Shown: positions 1 through 11,737, counted from the first letter of the stretch. The stretch: 64,000 nt of DNA from Apostichopus japonicus (GCF_037975245.1 NC_092571.1:16427917-16491916), one strand, 5' to 3'. The notes: generated from the sequence alone by a model not told the origin. Translations and numbers: made by a program.

Positions 1-1595
1 ACAGAAAGGTGTGGAGAAAAAAGGGTGGAAGAGAGCTATGAGAAGAGGAGTGATGGGGGGGGGGAACAAGGGGAGAAGGAGGGGGGACAGAAGAATTATT
101 TCATCGCAATTCCTCAGAGAGAATACTGATGTAAGGCATTATCTGGAAAATAAGGATTTTTTCATTTTGTATTATGATTATTATTTTTTATGTTTTTAAT
201 TTTTTGCTTGTGGCATTTGCTGCATATTTTGTTGTTACTCATTTCCAATCTAGCTAATAGTTGATACTGTCTTTCACACAGGGTACACAGCTTTCACAAG
301 GCATAAATATAAATTCCAGCTCAACAGAAAAAGGTTTTTTTCACATTCCACAGATAGAATATTAGAAATCTTACACAAGCCCAGACGGGCGAGAGTTTAT
401 GATATTTTTATTGTAGCGTTTCATTTTATAGTACCAGTAAAAAGTTTAAAAAAACAAGAATGATTCTTATATTTCCTTGAATGTCTCAAATATGTAGACA
501 TTTGATATAAACTGAAATGAAGAAATAATCTCACATAGTACAAAAACTGCAAAAAGGTTCTTTTTTCTTCCAAGAATTTTTTTTTTAAATGTAGCATGTT
601 AGTTGCCAGAATTGGAATGACATCAGAAACACACTGCCAAAAAAACTTTCTGATTAATTGCCGGGGTGTAGTTGATGAGATGTTTAATCAGAAGATTCGG
701 CTGAAAGTTGAAACTATAGATGAAGTTTCAATGAAGGGTTAAAAATAGGGGATGTAGAAGGGGGGAGGGGGAGAGAGAGTTCATAATAGGAGAAAGAAAA
801 GAAAAGAAGTTCTATATTAAGTTAGATGATATGAGAAGTATTATAACCAAAGATGAATATTCAGATGTAATCTAGCATATGCTCATTAACAGCTGAAATA
901 TATTATATACATATTATGGATTGGTAGTTGTGTGTTTTATGACTTTTCTCTGTTTTCTCATAAATATTGTAGTTAGTGTCAAGCTTGCATGATTAATTAG
1001 CTTTGATATTCATTCCAAACGGAACACATTGTCCCTGACAAATGGGTGTCTAGAGGGCAGCACCACCATCATATTGGAAGTACTGGAGGGCAGCACCACC
1101 AACATGTTGGAAACTAGTCATAGCATAGAGACAGCATTGCCAATGTTGTGTTTTAAATGCCAAAAATGCCAACTTTGGTTTCAATTCTCAATGGCCAAAC
1201 AGTAGATTGGCATCTTTTTTGGATGGTCTACCAATCTACAAGAAATTGTAGTTGAAAATTGCTAAATTCTGCCTAAGAATATTGATTTCAACCATGTCAC
1301 ATTGTTCAGTCAAACTCAAGGCCTAAGCGTAGGTAAAAACATTTTGTTACCATGTTTCACTCCCTTAGAGAATCAAGTTGCAAAGAATTGAAAACACACA
1401 CAGTTCCTACCCTATACTCAGGGTCAACTGTCATAAGTTAACAGGAAATGCTATTTGGTAGAGGGGGTGGGGGGGCAGGGGTTCACTGCATTTGACTGCT
1501 TATTTGGGTGATTTCATCACAGCAAAACTTGCAACCCTGAGCATGGATGAAAATATTAAATGATGTGTTGTTATTGCATTTGGGTTATCATATGT
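1..1595. other. Upstream flank, no gene seen
   Basis: AT-rich sequence with purine-rich tracts near both ends (about 30-95 and 750-810). I see no plausible exon. The only structured parts are a short direct duplication containing two CTCF-like sites (1049-1094) and the left flank of the hAT-type element, including its target-site copy at 1588-1595. Confidence 0.5.
1049..1094 (+). promoter_or_regulatory. Tandem pair of CTCF-like motifs
   Basis: A segment containing GAGGGCAGCACCACCA is present twice with a 33-bp offset. Each copy fits the 13-base bilaterian CTCF core ASYAGRKGGCRSY with one mismatch (1049-1061 and 1082-1094), in the same orientation. CTCF is conserved in bilaterians including echinoderms. 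Occupancy here is inference from the motif only, and a recent local duplication would give the same picture. Confidence 0.35.
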
Positions 1596-2002
1596 CAGGG
1601 TTGTCCAACCTACGGCCCGCGGGCCACAGTCCGGCCCGCCGCAGGGTTGTGTCCGGCCCGCCAGAGATGCTCTATGGTGCGAAATTTTAGTGAGCAGATT
1701 TATTGATAACAATTTGAAGCTATATAATCAATCATTCGAACCTTCTGGGTCCAAAAAACTGCATACAGGTCAGTTTGTGTGACACTCTCTCAGCGGAGGA
1801 GGGGGAGGGGGCGGCTGAACTTTATTCATCTGTTTTATCAGGAAGGAAAATAAATCAGTGCGCTCCGTGCGCAGTGCTCACATTTTGTTGCCTTGGGCTT
1901 CGGGCCAAAATATCGAAAAATCGAGCGTAGGGTTCATGCGGCCCCCTCCTTCATCATAATCATTCCATGTGGCCCTCCTCTGCAAAAGGTTGGACAACCC
2001 TG
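1596..2002. mobile_element. Complete non-autonomous hAT-type TIR element
   Basis: The element is 407 bp and has perfect 15-bp terminal inverted repeats: CAGGGTTGTCCAACC at 1596-1610 and its complement at 1988-2002. It is flanked by a perfect 8-bp duplication TCATATGT at 1588-1595 and 2003-2010. CAGGG-type ends and 8-bp target duplications are hallmarks of the hAT superfamily. The interior is GC-rich just inside the left end (GGCCCGCGGGCC-type sequence) and has no transposase frame, so it is a MITE-like passenger that needs a transposase supplied elsewhere. The intact ends and duplication suggest a fairly recent insertion. Confidence 0.9.
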
Positions 2003-2476
2003 TCATATGTTATTCTGAGGAAAGAAGAAGTTGCAAACTGGGAAAAGGCATTCCCATTGTAGGGGGAAATTTCTTAGAATTAGTTGGAAGTTTCATTCTC
2101 AATGTAAATTAGAATCAATGGCTGAAAGCCTGTTACTTTTGACAATTTCCCTTTCTCTATCATATTTTAAAAGTTAGATGGCCAAATTAACTTGAGAAGG
2201 TTTTTCCATTGTATTTTTCAAAGCTTTGTTGGGAATAACCATTTACATACATGCCAAGTGAACATTAACGCAGGTTCCATTCTGGGTATGGTATACCATG
2301 CCCTAAGCGAAGGACCTGTTTAACATGGCAACACGCACTTAATCAAAACGATCTGTGTGTCCTCAGACCAGTCTTATGTAGACTATTGAAGTACAATAGT
2401 GTGGGTTTGTATTGTTGTTACAGGACCAGCAGCATATCTTCTTGTCGGTACTTAATGGTAATAACTTTTCATGACT

Positions 2477-2489
2477 AGCGCCATCTAAT
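2477..2489 (-). promoter_or_regulatory. CTCF-like motif, minus strand
   Basis: Read on the minus strand this is ATTAGATGGCGCT, one mismatch from the ASYAGRKGGCRSY core and containing AGATGGCGC, which resembles the fly CTCF site. It points opposite to the pair at 1049-1094. Binding is inferred from the motif only. Confidence 0.3.
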
Positions 2490-2811
2490 TTGGACATGCA
2501 CTTTTATCAAAACCACGTACCCAGAATTGGATGATTTCAACACTGATCATTTAGTGTCAGATCAAGGGGAGGAGGTGTAAGATGAATGAACAATCTAGCA
2601 AATTCTCAGCCAATGAGAAGATTGTAAAGAATACTTAGAAGTGATATACTTGGTCGACAACCTTAGTAACTCCCTGGCATTTCATACTAAAGTCAAGTCT
2701 GTACAGTATCACATATCGCAGCGTTTGATGAATGTTGGCTCTCACCCGTACATGGCTGTGGAATAGTTTATAACATAAGTTGTGTAACAAATATCCACCA
2801 AAGATGTTCGA

Positions 2812-3245
2812 CAGATGATCTGTTACTAGTATCGACAAATAACATGTTAATCGTAGCCACAAATGGTTTATTACTAGTATCACCCAATGATATGTATTAA
2901 TTAATGATCTGTTACACAAAACAGGTCGTTTTTCTATAACAAATGATATGTCACTAGTATCGACTACTGTTCTGTTACTAGTATCAACCAAGGATCTGTT
3001 ACTAGTATCGATCAATGATCTGTTACTATAGTATCAACCAATGATTACTTTAGTATCGACCAATGATTGGTTACTTTAGTATCAACCAATGATTTGTTAC
3101 TTTAGTATCAACCAATGATTTGTTACTATAGTATCGACCAATGATCTTTACCTATAGAATCAACCAATGACCTGTTACTATAGTATCAACCAATGATCTG
3201 TTACTATAGTATCAACCAATGATATGCTATTAATAGTTGCCAATA
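2812..3245. repeat. Degenerate 26-bp minisatellite
   Basis: An array of roughly 15 units with consensus close to GATCTGTTACTATAGTATCAACCAAT (26 bp, given here only as the repeat unit). The left third is more divergent and carries TTACTAGTATCGAC variants. Each unit has a CCAAT pentamer on the plus strand. An open frame on the minus strand (VDTSNR-type repeats) simply reads through the array because 26-bp units with small indels stay open; it is not a gene. Confidence 0.85.
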
Positions 3246-3385
3246 ATCTATGTTTATATACAAGCCAGACGCAGAAAGCAATTTAACTTTAGCATAGTTT
3301 CCATTATGGCATTATAATGCAACAAATTAATGATTTAATGCAAGAGCTTGTGGCAGGAAACAATTATTTGAAACGATACGAACGT

Positions 3386-3417
3386 AACGATTACCGTGTC
3401 TGTACACGGTAATCGTT
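3386..3417. repeat. Perfect 14-bp-arm hairpin
   Basis: AACGATTACCGTGT (3386-3399) is followed by the four-base loop CTGT and an exact complementary arm (3404-3417). There is no T-run after it and no sign that it is a bacterial-type terminator. It could be a remnant inverted-repeat element or a binding-site palindrome. Confidence 0.7.
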
Positions 3418-3429
3418 TAGCTGCATATA

Positions 3430-6400
3430 TCGCACCGGTGTTAGGTAGGTTATATAGGCTATACTTCACCTGCGCGGTAAGGAACAGATTTAGAATGATA
3501 CCTTTGTGACATCTTTTTCAGTAAATATAAATAGTACTTCTCTATTTATGGATGTATTTCTCGGAGTAGTCAATTCATTTCAATATAAAAAGATACATGT
3601 CTTTTGAGGGTATCTTCATTAAGACTGCCCAACCATATATTGGCGCCAACAAGACCACGCATGGAGGTCATCATAGCCTGCAATATTTATGGATTTACCA
3701 CAGAAGAGTTGGGATAAACCATCCGTGAAACACTAGAGAGAGAGATCAAGTAAGAATTAACGATTTTCTTCGGGTTCTTCGAACGGCAAAGTTGGATTAG
3801 TTCAACTGAGTCGTTCTACAAAATAAGCCTACCCGCTAAAGTTGCTTACCTCTAAAACTAGACACTGTTGTTTATAATACGCAACACACTGAATTCTTCT
3901 CAATAAAAGAAGATACTAGCAAATATAACTAGAGGATATATATTTGAACAGAACGTGGTACAGCGGAATATAAAGCGCAAAACCGGGAGATTTTAGTAGA
4001 GAAATATGCTGGTTGTATCCTTTTCAAGTTCCTCTCTCTATGATAGCCTAAGCTGTAGCCTAACATTGATTCACTGTATGGTAACACCATTTATTAAGTT
4101 TAATGCAGGATTTTAATATGCTCTGTCAACTTTGCGCAAGACACTAATCTTTTTCAGTGTTTAACTTGAGAAAATGGTATCCGAAATCCTTGTCAATGTG
4201 CTTTCATTTAACTCAAGGTCCCGAATATGAGTTCCAATATTTGAGTACATATACGAGTAGGCCTACTCTAACTTCTGAGTACACTCCGGGTACGTCTTTT
4301 CATATCCCTTTTGGTTTATTCTATGCATGGTCATTTTTTAAGGCAATATTATTGATAACTGTTTCACATGACATAAATGGGATACAAATCCGCCTTATTA
4401 CGAGATACACTGTGTTTAGGTGCGGATTTATCGTTTCCATGCCCCTGGGCCAGATATCAATTTTGGGGCCCTAATCTGGCAACCATGTCATTTGTTTCAT
4501 TTACAATTTATTCTAGGTGCGCAGTTAATATTAGTGTGGACAACATTAACAGCGGAGCCAGGGATATACGGGACACGTTTCTTGGCAATTTGAGAATAAA
4601 AGGTAACAAGTGCCCCGACATTGCATAGATAGCACATGCCTCTCTTGGAATGAAAAATGTTACATTTTCATTTTCGTTAGCAAAATGTATACCCTTTAGT
4701 TAATAACAAAGCGTCTTTTTTTAAATTATAATGACAAGGGTGTCCTGTAGTTGCAAAACAGAAAAACGGAACTAAAATTTGCTCTCTTGTTGAGATTAGC
4801 CCGCGTCCAAATCAAGAATTTGCGCCAAAGGAACTTGTATCACGGATTGAACGGAGGATCTTTTTTTTTGTCAAATCAAATTGACCTGTCCCACTGCCTC
4901 TCTTGTTTCTTCTTGCTCATACAGATACAACTCTCATCCATTGCCAAAATTTGCCAGTGATGACAAAATAAACAACGCGTGGTACAACTCTAAATATCTC
5001 CTATTCAGTTTGCTGTTAATGAATACGTCCTGCCTTACCATGTAACGAGGAAGATAATGTAATCAAACGGTACAAAATCCAAAAATTAGAAAATTCCGTG
5101 GAAACTATTCTGGTCGCTTTCTTCCATTTCCCTTTCTTCCTTCCATTTTGATTTCTTCTAATGTTGGACACCTGCTGGGTCGGGCCCTGGTCCAGGGATT
5201 TCTGCCCCAGTGGTAAATTAATTATTCCAAATTTCCCCGGGCCCATCAATCGAACCAGTTCCCCTAATTGACCCCGGGACCCAGGAGGTTAAGCCTCTCT
5301 GACCCCTCCCCTCCACCTCCCCATTACCCTCTCACTCTCTCCAGGTCTGAATATAAACAATAATTTCCGTTTTATACTGTTCAAAGTAAATATTAACATT
5401 GGATCTGTTAATAAACGTATCAATTCAGAGTAAGACCTACTTAGACGTAGCCTTATTTGAATATAAACCTCTGGGCGGAAGTTGTTATTGTCATCGATTG
5501 CTTAGACGCTATAATTCCAAACAGACGGCACTATTTTAGGCGAAAGGAAATACTGGATACCGATCTGGGACTGGTGACAAGCAACATGATGTAAAAATAA
5601 AGAGTGTTATTCGATAGAAAATGGATTATATGAGTTGTTCTATTATATTAGCGACGAAAAAAGTTGATGAACAAAAAGATTTTGCAGTTGTCTCTGATCA
5701 TGGAACTATTATCCTGGTTAATTTTTCTATGTTCTGATCACTCGATGCTAGTTCATATTAAAGAATGACTTTAGGCAGTATTTTATTCCAAGAAGGAGAA
5801 ATATTGAGTGCCAGTTATGTTTCTATAGGTTTTTTTCAAGGTATTCACCTTTAAAATATGTTAAATCTCTGCAATGCTCCTTTATAAGGTTAACTTGACG
5901 ATGACGTCACTTCCTCAGTGCATGATTAAATGTTACTGTTAATGCATTGTTTTATAAAATAATACTACATCGTAAACATGTCATTTGAGGTCGTAAGAGT
6001 CTCATGTATTCCAATTTATGGGGGGGGGGGGGGTCTGGGGAAGGAAAAAAACCAATGGTAGGTGTGAAATGATTCATTCTGAGGCACATTTCGGCTTTAA
6101 ATTAGGTACAGTATAAATAATTCCACACAAAGTTCAAGTTGTGTTGTAACTACGTTTAGCTTTCTGTATGGGTTGAATAGGGGCGGGGGGGGGGAGGGGT
6201 GCTGTACCCCTGGATCCGCGTCTGGTCTCTAAGTTAGCTTGATAGCGTCACAACATGTATTTTATGAAAGCAAAATGTACAATAACATTCCATTTGCTTT
6301 AAATATCCAACTTTTCACATTCAAAATATGCACGACTTAAACGAACGCAGACGTTTTTGAGTTTCATGTCAGATTCGCGATGAACGCTGTTACAGACAGC

Positions 6401-7112
6401 TAGATGTGATACTTCCTGACCTAACGGCCTATCGTTTACCCTTTTCACATATAAGTAGAAGTCAATTCGAAGGTGAGATCGCACGGACTACTGCTGACAT
6501 GTTGTTGTTTTTTTCGATTTCGAATCAAGAAGCAGAGAGAACCGAATCGGTTCAATGTCAGAATAGAAAATCATCCTTTCGATGAAGATGCATCTTCAGC
6601 GTCAACTTTTTCTTAAAAATCAAAAGAATGGAATTTTAATGGCCACATATTTTCAACACATTTTTCTTTAGGCTGTCTTATTCGAGTTCCTCTACTAAGT
6701 TCTTCTTCGTTACGCTAATTTGCTAAACTGAGATCTGGTTTCCAGCAACCGTGACCTACATGAAAAGGGAGACAAATGAACAGAAAAAAATACTTTGTAA
6801 CTTTGGTTTTAAATGCCATAATCGATTACTGATTAAAGTCTCTTTTTCTTTAAGCATGACTCTGCAAGACCCCTTCATAAGACTGAAGACCCCTTTCGAG
6901 ATTCCGATTATGATCTCTTTCCCTCTGTAGTTTAGTTTGTTCTAAATAACTTAAGTTATGTATCCGTGTTTATGGAGGGGTCGCATGAATACCACATTGT
7001 TTCCTTTTGATCTGGGTCGGCGGAATTCTGCAAAAATTGAATTTATGATGAAACCACATTTTTCAATCGTCAAAACAGCAGAAGAATGACTCACTGAAAC
7101 AATATATCGGTA
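3430..7112. other. Upstream flank, no gene seen
   Basis: Unique-looking AT-rich DNA interrupted by poly(G) tracts (6020-6033 and around 6184-6198). Open frames at 4157-4474 and 4377-4628 overlap each other and lack any recognisable domain, codon bias or splice context, so I treat them as chance. A perfect CREB/ATF octamer TGACGTCA lies at 5902-5909 next to an ETS-like ACTTCC. The sequence around 5175-5285 is GC-rich and C/G-tract-rich but matches nothing I recognise. Confidence 0.45.
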
Positions 7113-7120
7113 GCGGCGAA

Positions 7121-7780
7121 CAAGGGCGGCGGAACCGGGGGCACAGGGGGCACGTGCCCCCCCCCCCCCACTTTTCCTCAGGTTAAAAATGTGCCCTTTT
7201 TCTGCATACAAATTGAGGTGTCTCAAGTTAGCAAGAGGCCAGGGAACCAGAATGAACACTCGGGAAGGGCCGTTTCCGGCCATCTGGGGGGTTTGTAAAA
7301 CCCAAAATTTTCTTGTACGCTCAGCGCCAACCGATGGTGGCGCTCCACTCAGATGGTCGTGCATACAACTTTGCAAATCCTGGTTACGCCCCTGACTTTC
7401 AATGAATTTTTGTGGGTCAAACTCAAAGCTATTTCGAATGGAAAATTTGTTAAGATAGTAACAAGAAATAAACTCTATTTCGGAAGATTACTACATTAGC
7501 AACTAGCATGATTTCACCTCATTTTGTCTCAAAAGAAAACTTGTTCCTTGTTTCCCAATTTGCACATTGGATATTACAGTGCTAGTATGCATATTTTCCT
7601 TGAGGGGGGGGGGGGGTTGATGGAGTGATGTGTATACGCAAATATGATAATGCAATAAGAGTTATAAAGGGTACTAAATATAAGGCTGCATCAGTCCAAT
7701 CGAATTTCTGCAAAGTGCCCATTGATGTCGGTGCCCCCCCCCCCCGTCCCCCCAGATTAAAAGTGCTTCCGCCGCCCTTG
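7121..7780. mobile_element. TIR element with 8-bp duplication (hAT-like)
   Basis: The 14-bp ends CAAGGGCGGCGGAA (7121-7134) and TTCCGCCGCCCTTG (7767-7780) are exact inverted repeats. The flanks carry an exact 8-bp duplication GCGGCGAA (7113-7120 and 7781-7788). Long C tracts sit inside both ends. The interior has no transposase, and overlapping short frames on both strands show no domain. Size, end sequence and duplication length fit a non-autonomous hAT-type element. Part of the terminal repeat resembles the target duplication (GGCGGCG), so the exact boundary could shift by a base or two. Confidence 0.75.
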
Positions 7781-7789
7781 GCGGCGAAA

Positions 7790-9040
7790 TTCACTACCAT
7801 CGTCTCTCGTATGGTGTAAAGCTACCCCAAGGAGGTTGGAAATGTAACTTAATTAGGTGTCTGTTAGCTTTGGCATGATTGTATAATGCACTCATGGGGG
7901 TTGAGTGAAGTGGATTGGGAGACGAATCCCTGCGCCCCTGCCCTATTATACATACACCATTTTCGTATAGGAAAATGCGATGGTAATACTTCCATGTTGA
8001 CAAAAGAATTCCATTAAGTTTCTACCCCCACCCCTAGTCCAGCCTTCCACCCCTCTCAAACGAAAACAAAACCGATGTCGTCGCTAACAGTTATAAATCG
8101 GTATCTTGCCTACTTTTGTAATGACCAACCACAATATAAATCAGTGTACAAATCAGGCACTACAAATTCCCGCTCCTTTATTACCAGTGTATGATACCAA
8201 TATGTCTTTAAAGTGGAGCAACTTTTCTTTCAACCTTCCCAAAACGTTATGCTATAGACTCATTACCTTAAAACAATCATCAATGCGACAATGCTTCCTT
8301 CAATTACATGTACTGACTTCCAACAAAGGAAACTTCTTCCTGGCAAGTTTATACTACAACAGCATCTAACAGTTTCCCTTTTTTGCTATACACCTCCCAC
8401 TACAGACAGTTAAATGATATGAACGGATATTAACTACACATGACTGATATAACGTTAAACAGTAAATGAATTAACAAGGTCTTTACTAATCATCACAGGT
8501 GTGCACAGACAAATTATCGCCACGTGTCAATCATTTTGCATATTTCTAGGGTTGTCTGTTTTTTCTTATTTCCGAAAGACCGCCCCCGAATTGTTCAAAA
8601 CTTTCCATCCAATGAAATGGAATGACTGTAACGTCATTTTAATATGACCTGAGTTTCGTCCATCTTTACCGTAGGTAAATAATAATTGCGTTGTTAAGTA
8701 GTTCACACACTTGCGGTAATGCGTAACATAACCAGTGCAAGCGATTGTCCAAATATAAATTACTGTGTGATTGTAGTATTGGGAAAAATCAACGTAAAAC
8801 TGGAATGTCAAAACAATCTACGAATTTACGCCGAGTACTAAACTGTAAACAATTGTTTATCTCCCATGATAAAAAAACTGAATGCAAAAAGAAAAAAACC
8901 CTAATGTTAAGGATTCATGTAGATACTTATGATAAGCTTGACAAGGGCAAACAAGTAGGTTACGTGTTGAAGAAATCGGCTAAGTTAAGCAAAGTGAAAT
9001 TCAGTAATTTGTTTTAGTTACGGTACCCTAACGAATTGTC
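7790..9040. other. Proximal upstream region of the PRDM3/16 gene
   Basis: Unique AT-rich sequence leading to the first coding exon. I see no TATA box at a convincing distance and no coding exon. The CpG content rises from about 9020 onward. If transcription starts near exon 1, this is the promoter-proximal region. If there are further 5' non-coding exons, they may lie here or further upstream. Confidence 0.35.
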
Positions 9041-9197
9041 CGTACGGTGTTCCCAAGTGAAAGTTAACTGAGGACTCGCTGCAACCTGAGTTTTAACCGG
9101 ACGTGAGCCATGCAACACTAAAGGACCCCATATAACGGAAATCGAATCAGTGGACAGCGCCGGGTTTACAGGTAACTCTCAGCATAAAGGTAAAGAA
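9041..9197 (+). promoter_or_regulatory. Probable 5' UTR / promoter-proximal leader of PRDM3/16
   Basis: This stretch before the start codon is more GC- and CpG-rich than its surroundings and repeat-free. An in-frame TGA at 9087-9089 precedes the ATG with no in-frame ATG between, which supports 9198 as the start. A minimal upstream reading frame, ATG CAA CAC TAA (9110-9121), lies out of frame with the main start and could dampen translation. A CAG|GTAACT motif at 9168-9176 could be a weak alternative donor. The transcription start is unknown. Confidence 0.45.
9110..9121 (+). promoter_or_regulatory. Three-codon upstream ORF in the leader
   Basis: ATG CAA CAC TAA lies 88 bases before the main start codon, in a different frame. 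If the transcript begins upstream of it, scanning ribosomes would meet it first. The effect is inferred; there is no sequence evidence of conservation. Confidence 0.35.
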
Positions 9198-9234
9198 ATG
9201 CGATCAAAAGGAAAGGCAAGAAGATTAGCATCAG
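9198..9234 (+). CDS. PRDM3/PRDM16 orthologue, coding exon 1 (N-terminal MRSK motif)
   Basis: The 37-nt coding part reads MRSKGKARRLAS plus the first base (G) of a split glycine codon, then a consensus donor CAG|GTGAGT. The peptide matches the short basic N terminus encoded by the first exon of vertebrate MECOM (MRSKGRARKLA...) and PRDM16 (MRSKARARKLA...). In vertebrate EVI1-family and other factors, this type of N terminus marks the long isoform that carries the PR domain; related N-terminal motifs are known to recruit the NuRD complex. The phase (one base left over) is exactly what exon 2 at 50867 needs. An in-frame stop upstream (9087-9089) and the family match fix the start. The protein is a nuclear zinc-finger transcription factor with a PR/SET domain. 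The exon is far too short to be seen by ORF length, so its identification rests on motif, donor and phase together. Confidence 0.88.
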
Positions 9235-9284
9235 GTGAGTAGGCAAATATGTCTGAACTCGATATTATTAATACTGTTTGACCC

Positions 9285-9570
9285 AAACAGGCCTAAGTTA
9301 AGGCTAGGCTAATTTAGGCCTAATGTTATGTTAACATAGGCTAGGCCTAGATGTAAAAGGCTATGCTACATTTTACCTGACTTTATCCTAACATTAAGCC
9401 TAATTTAGAACCAGGTAGCATTTTCATGCAAATAGTGCACCTCGGCCCAGGTAAGCCTATACACAGGCCTAGGCCTCTAGCTCTTTTAGGACCTTGGATA
9501 AATGCATATAGCTACAGAAGGCTAGTCTGAAAAATTGATGTAGTTAGGCCTAGGCTAATTGGGTTTGCAG
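9285..9570. repeat. AGGCCTA-rich low-complexity segment
   Basis: Many overlapping GGCCTA, TAGGCCTA and AGGCTA words lie just downstream of exon 1, scattered rather than in a strict tandem array. Such taggcctagg-type DNA is, from general experience, frequent in sea urchin, hemichordate and related genomes, and is one reason I suggest an echinoderm-like source. A function is not evident. Confidence 0.6.
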
Positions 9571-10239
9571 AGGAAAGAAATCTGGGCTTTGGCTAGACCA
9601 AGGCATACTAAATAGTTTTGTTGAAGCTCTAACTAACATCTAGGCAGTCTATATGCCCATAATTCATACTTAAACAATAATAAGAGCAATGTTAACAAGC
9701 CTAACATCTTAATATTTATCTTCTAATAATTTTATAATGAATGATTTTTTTAGTAGCCAGTCAAGGGCCTTTGAACAATACAAACCAATTGATGGACACA
9801 TAGGCCTACAGAGGTTCTACTTAATCCTAATAAAGGTTTAAAGTACATGTTTACATTGCATGTTTAGATAGAACATTGCCATCAGGTAGGCCCACAGTGC
9901 TGAGGGCCATACCAATGCATGCAGATTGACACCACCATGATGATTTTTTCCAGATCTATGGAATTGCCAGTTGTTATAAACTGAATTCATGTGGAACCAG
10001 AGACTTGCAGTTTTAACAAAGTGATCAAGGCATGTCCAAATAAGATCATTGTTATTAGACAGACCCAATGTTATAAACATGGTCCAAGACTTCTTAGCTG
10101 AAGAGCAGGATTGGTTGGATCTCAATGGCCAGCAACTGTTATGCTTGGATCAAAGGGGAACTTCCCTTTCCCAAAGAGCTTGAAGGAGCAACTCCTACTT
10201 GTAGCAATCAACAAGATTTGTGCATTTTCAGACTCACAT

Positions 10240-10270
10240 CGGGGGTGGGGGGGGGGGGTGGGGGAGGGGG
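10240..10270. repeat. G-rich tract
   Basis: An almost pure G run interrupted by single T and A bases, able in principle to form a G-quadruplex on the plus strand. Short proline- or glycine-rich frames over it on both strands are artefacts. Confidence 0.6.
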
Positions 10271-10718
10271 CATGGGTCATGAATCCTTTGGATTATCTGC
10301 TGACTATTTACTTTCTCCATCGCCAAAACTGTGCTGATTTGAAGCAGATATAACTTCTGGGAACTATGAAAACTGTAAAATTTACGGCAGGAATTTAACA
10401 AGGGACCACCAACAGGGGTCCTATGGCCGGTCCCCAGCTTAAAAGTGCTAGATAAATGGCAACAAAGCTTCAAAACCTTTGCTGCTGAACACTTTTAACT
10501 AACGTTCCTATTTGGGCCTTTGGACCTTACATGCCAGGGAATTAGTTTACCCAGTATCGCATTGCAAAATGCTATACAATATTATCCATGTTGCTAGACA
10601 AGTGTAAGGATGTGTAGCAGTTTGCTACATAGGAACTGTAGTATTTAATGAGAGGAAAAAGTAAAGAGCCTTCAAAGTAGTATGTAAAATTTGAACAATA
10701 AATTATTCCCTGCATCCT

Positions 10719-10791
10719 CCCCCCCCCCCCCAAAAAATATATATACATATATATATATGCACATATATATATATGCACATATATATATATG

Positions 10792-10828
<37 letters not shown>

Positions 10829-10860
10829 CTGTATGTGTGTATCCTCCTCCCCCCCACCCT
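10719..10860. repeat. Poly(C) plus compound AT/GCAC microsatellite
   Basis: A run of about 13 C residues is followed by (AT)n interrupted by regularly spaced GCAC (period about 16 bp), then a long pure (AT)n and a C-rich tail. Tyr/Ile-rich frames in several phases on both strands are pure microsatellite read-through. Confidence 0.9.
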
Positions 10861-11737
10861 CCCCCCTAAAGAAGCTTCCTTTATAAATCACATTTAAAAA
10901 ACATTCATTCATTCTTATTAAGATATATGTAAATTGACAAAAGCTGGCAATTGACCTTTTAAAAGCAATTATATAAACAAGTAACACCTCTGTTCCAATA
11001 CTTATATGCAAATTAAGCTAGGTCACTCGAAGAACTTGTACCGCCACGATAGTGCTGCAAGTTCAGTCTCTTAGTGTTAATTTTGTTTGAATTCAACAGA
11101 CTAAATGTTTTTAACTCTCTGCGGTACTAATGCAAACTCTTGAACAGTGTACTTTGCACTGGCAAATGGTAATATTTCTACTGGTAGAGACCTCACATTG
11201 ACAAATGCAACCAGTTACTTTTTAGCTTTGTTTTGACTTTTTGGTTCGAGAGTTTGTTTCATCTCCAAAACCGATCAGTTAGAAAGGAATGCCCTGATAT
11301 ATTCGTCGTCGCTATATATTTATAGACACTTGAAAACTGGCTGATACCAGGCTAACTTCGTAGCAGCCAGACGGACACCCTCTGACAATATTTTTCTGCT
11401 CGATCTAGCGTGTAGGCCCGAACATAACTCCACTGGTACTGGAATGCGAAATTTGGACATGCTTGTTGTCATACATAAGTCTGCAATACTAAAACAACCC
11501 GTTTCTTTATGAAGAGGATATTTTGTCCTTCAGATCAAGAAATATCACTAAAATGTTGGAACGGCTACCGAATCTTTGCCAGGCCCTAATTTTTTAAGAG
11601 AGGATAGATGTACTTCAGACAAGTTGGACATTTCTTGATATTTTTTTACATTTTGCATAAATAGTTGGTTGGAAAATAAGATAAAGATGGAAGTTTGGGA
11701 GCGGAAAGCATTACTGAGTGGTTTCACTTTACTCAAA

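Noticed and set aside
1500-1712. Short minus-strand frame over the left end of the hAT-type element
   Set aside because: It covers the TIR and GC-rich end of a non-autonomous element and has no transposase features.
2635-3015. 126-residue minus-strand frame with DTSNR repeats
   Set aside because: Translation of the 26-bp minisatellite; the remainder has no domain.
3386-3417. Rho-independent terminator
   Set aside because: No T-run follows the stem and the genome is eukaryotic.
4157-4628. Overlapping frames of 105 and 83 residues
   Set aside because: No recognisable motif, they overlap in different frames, and there is no coding bias or splice support.
10572-11011. Tyr/Ile-rich frames on both strands
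   Set aside because: Pure read-through of the AT/GCAC microsatellite in several phases.
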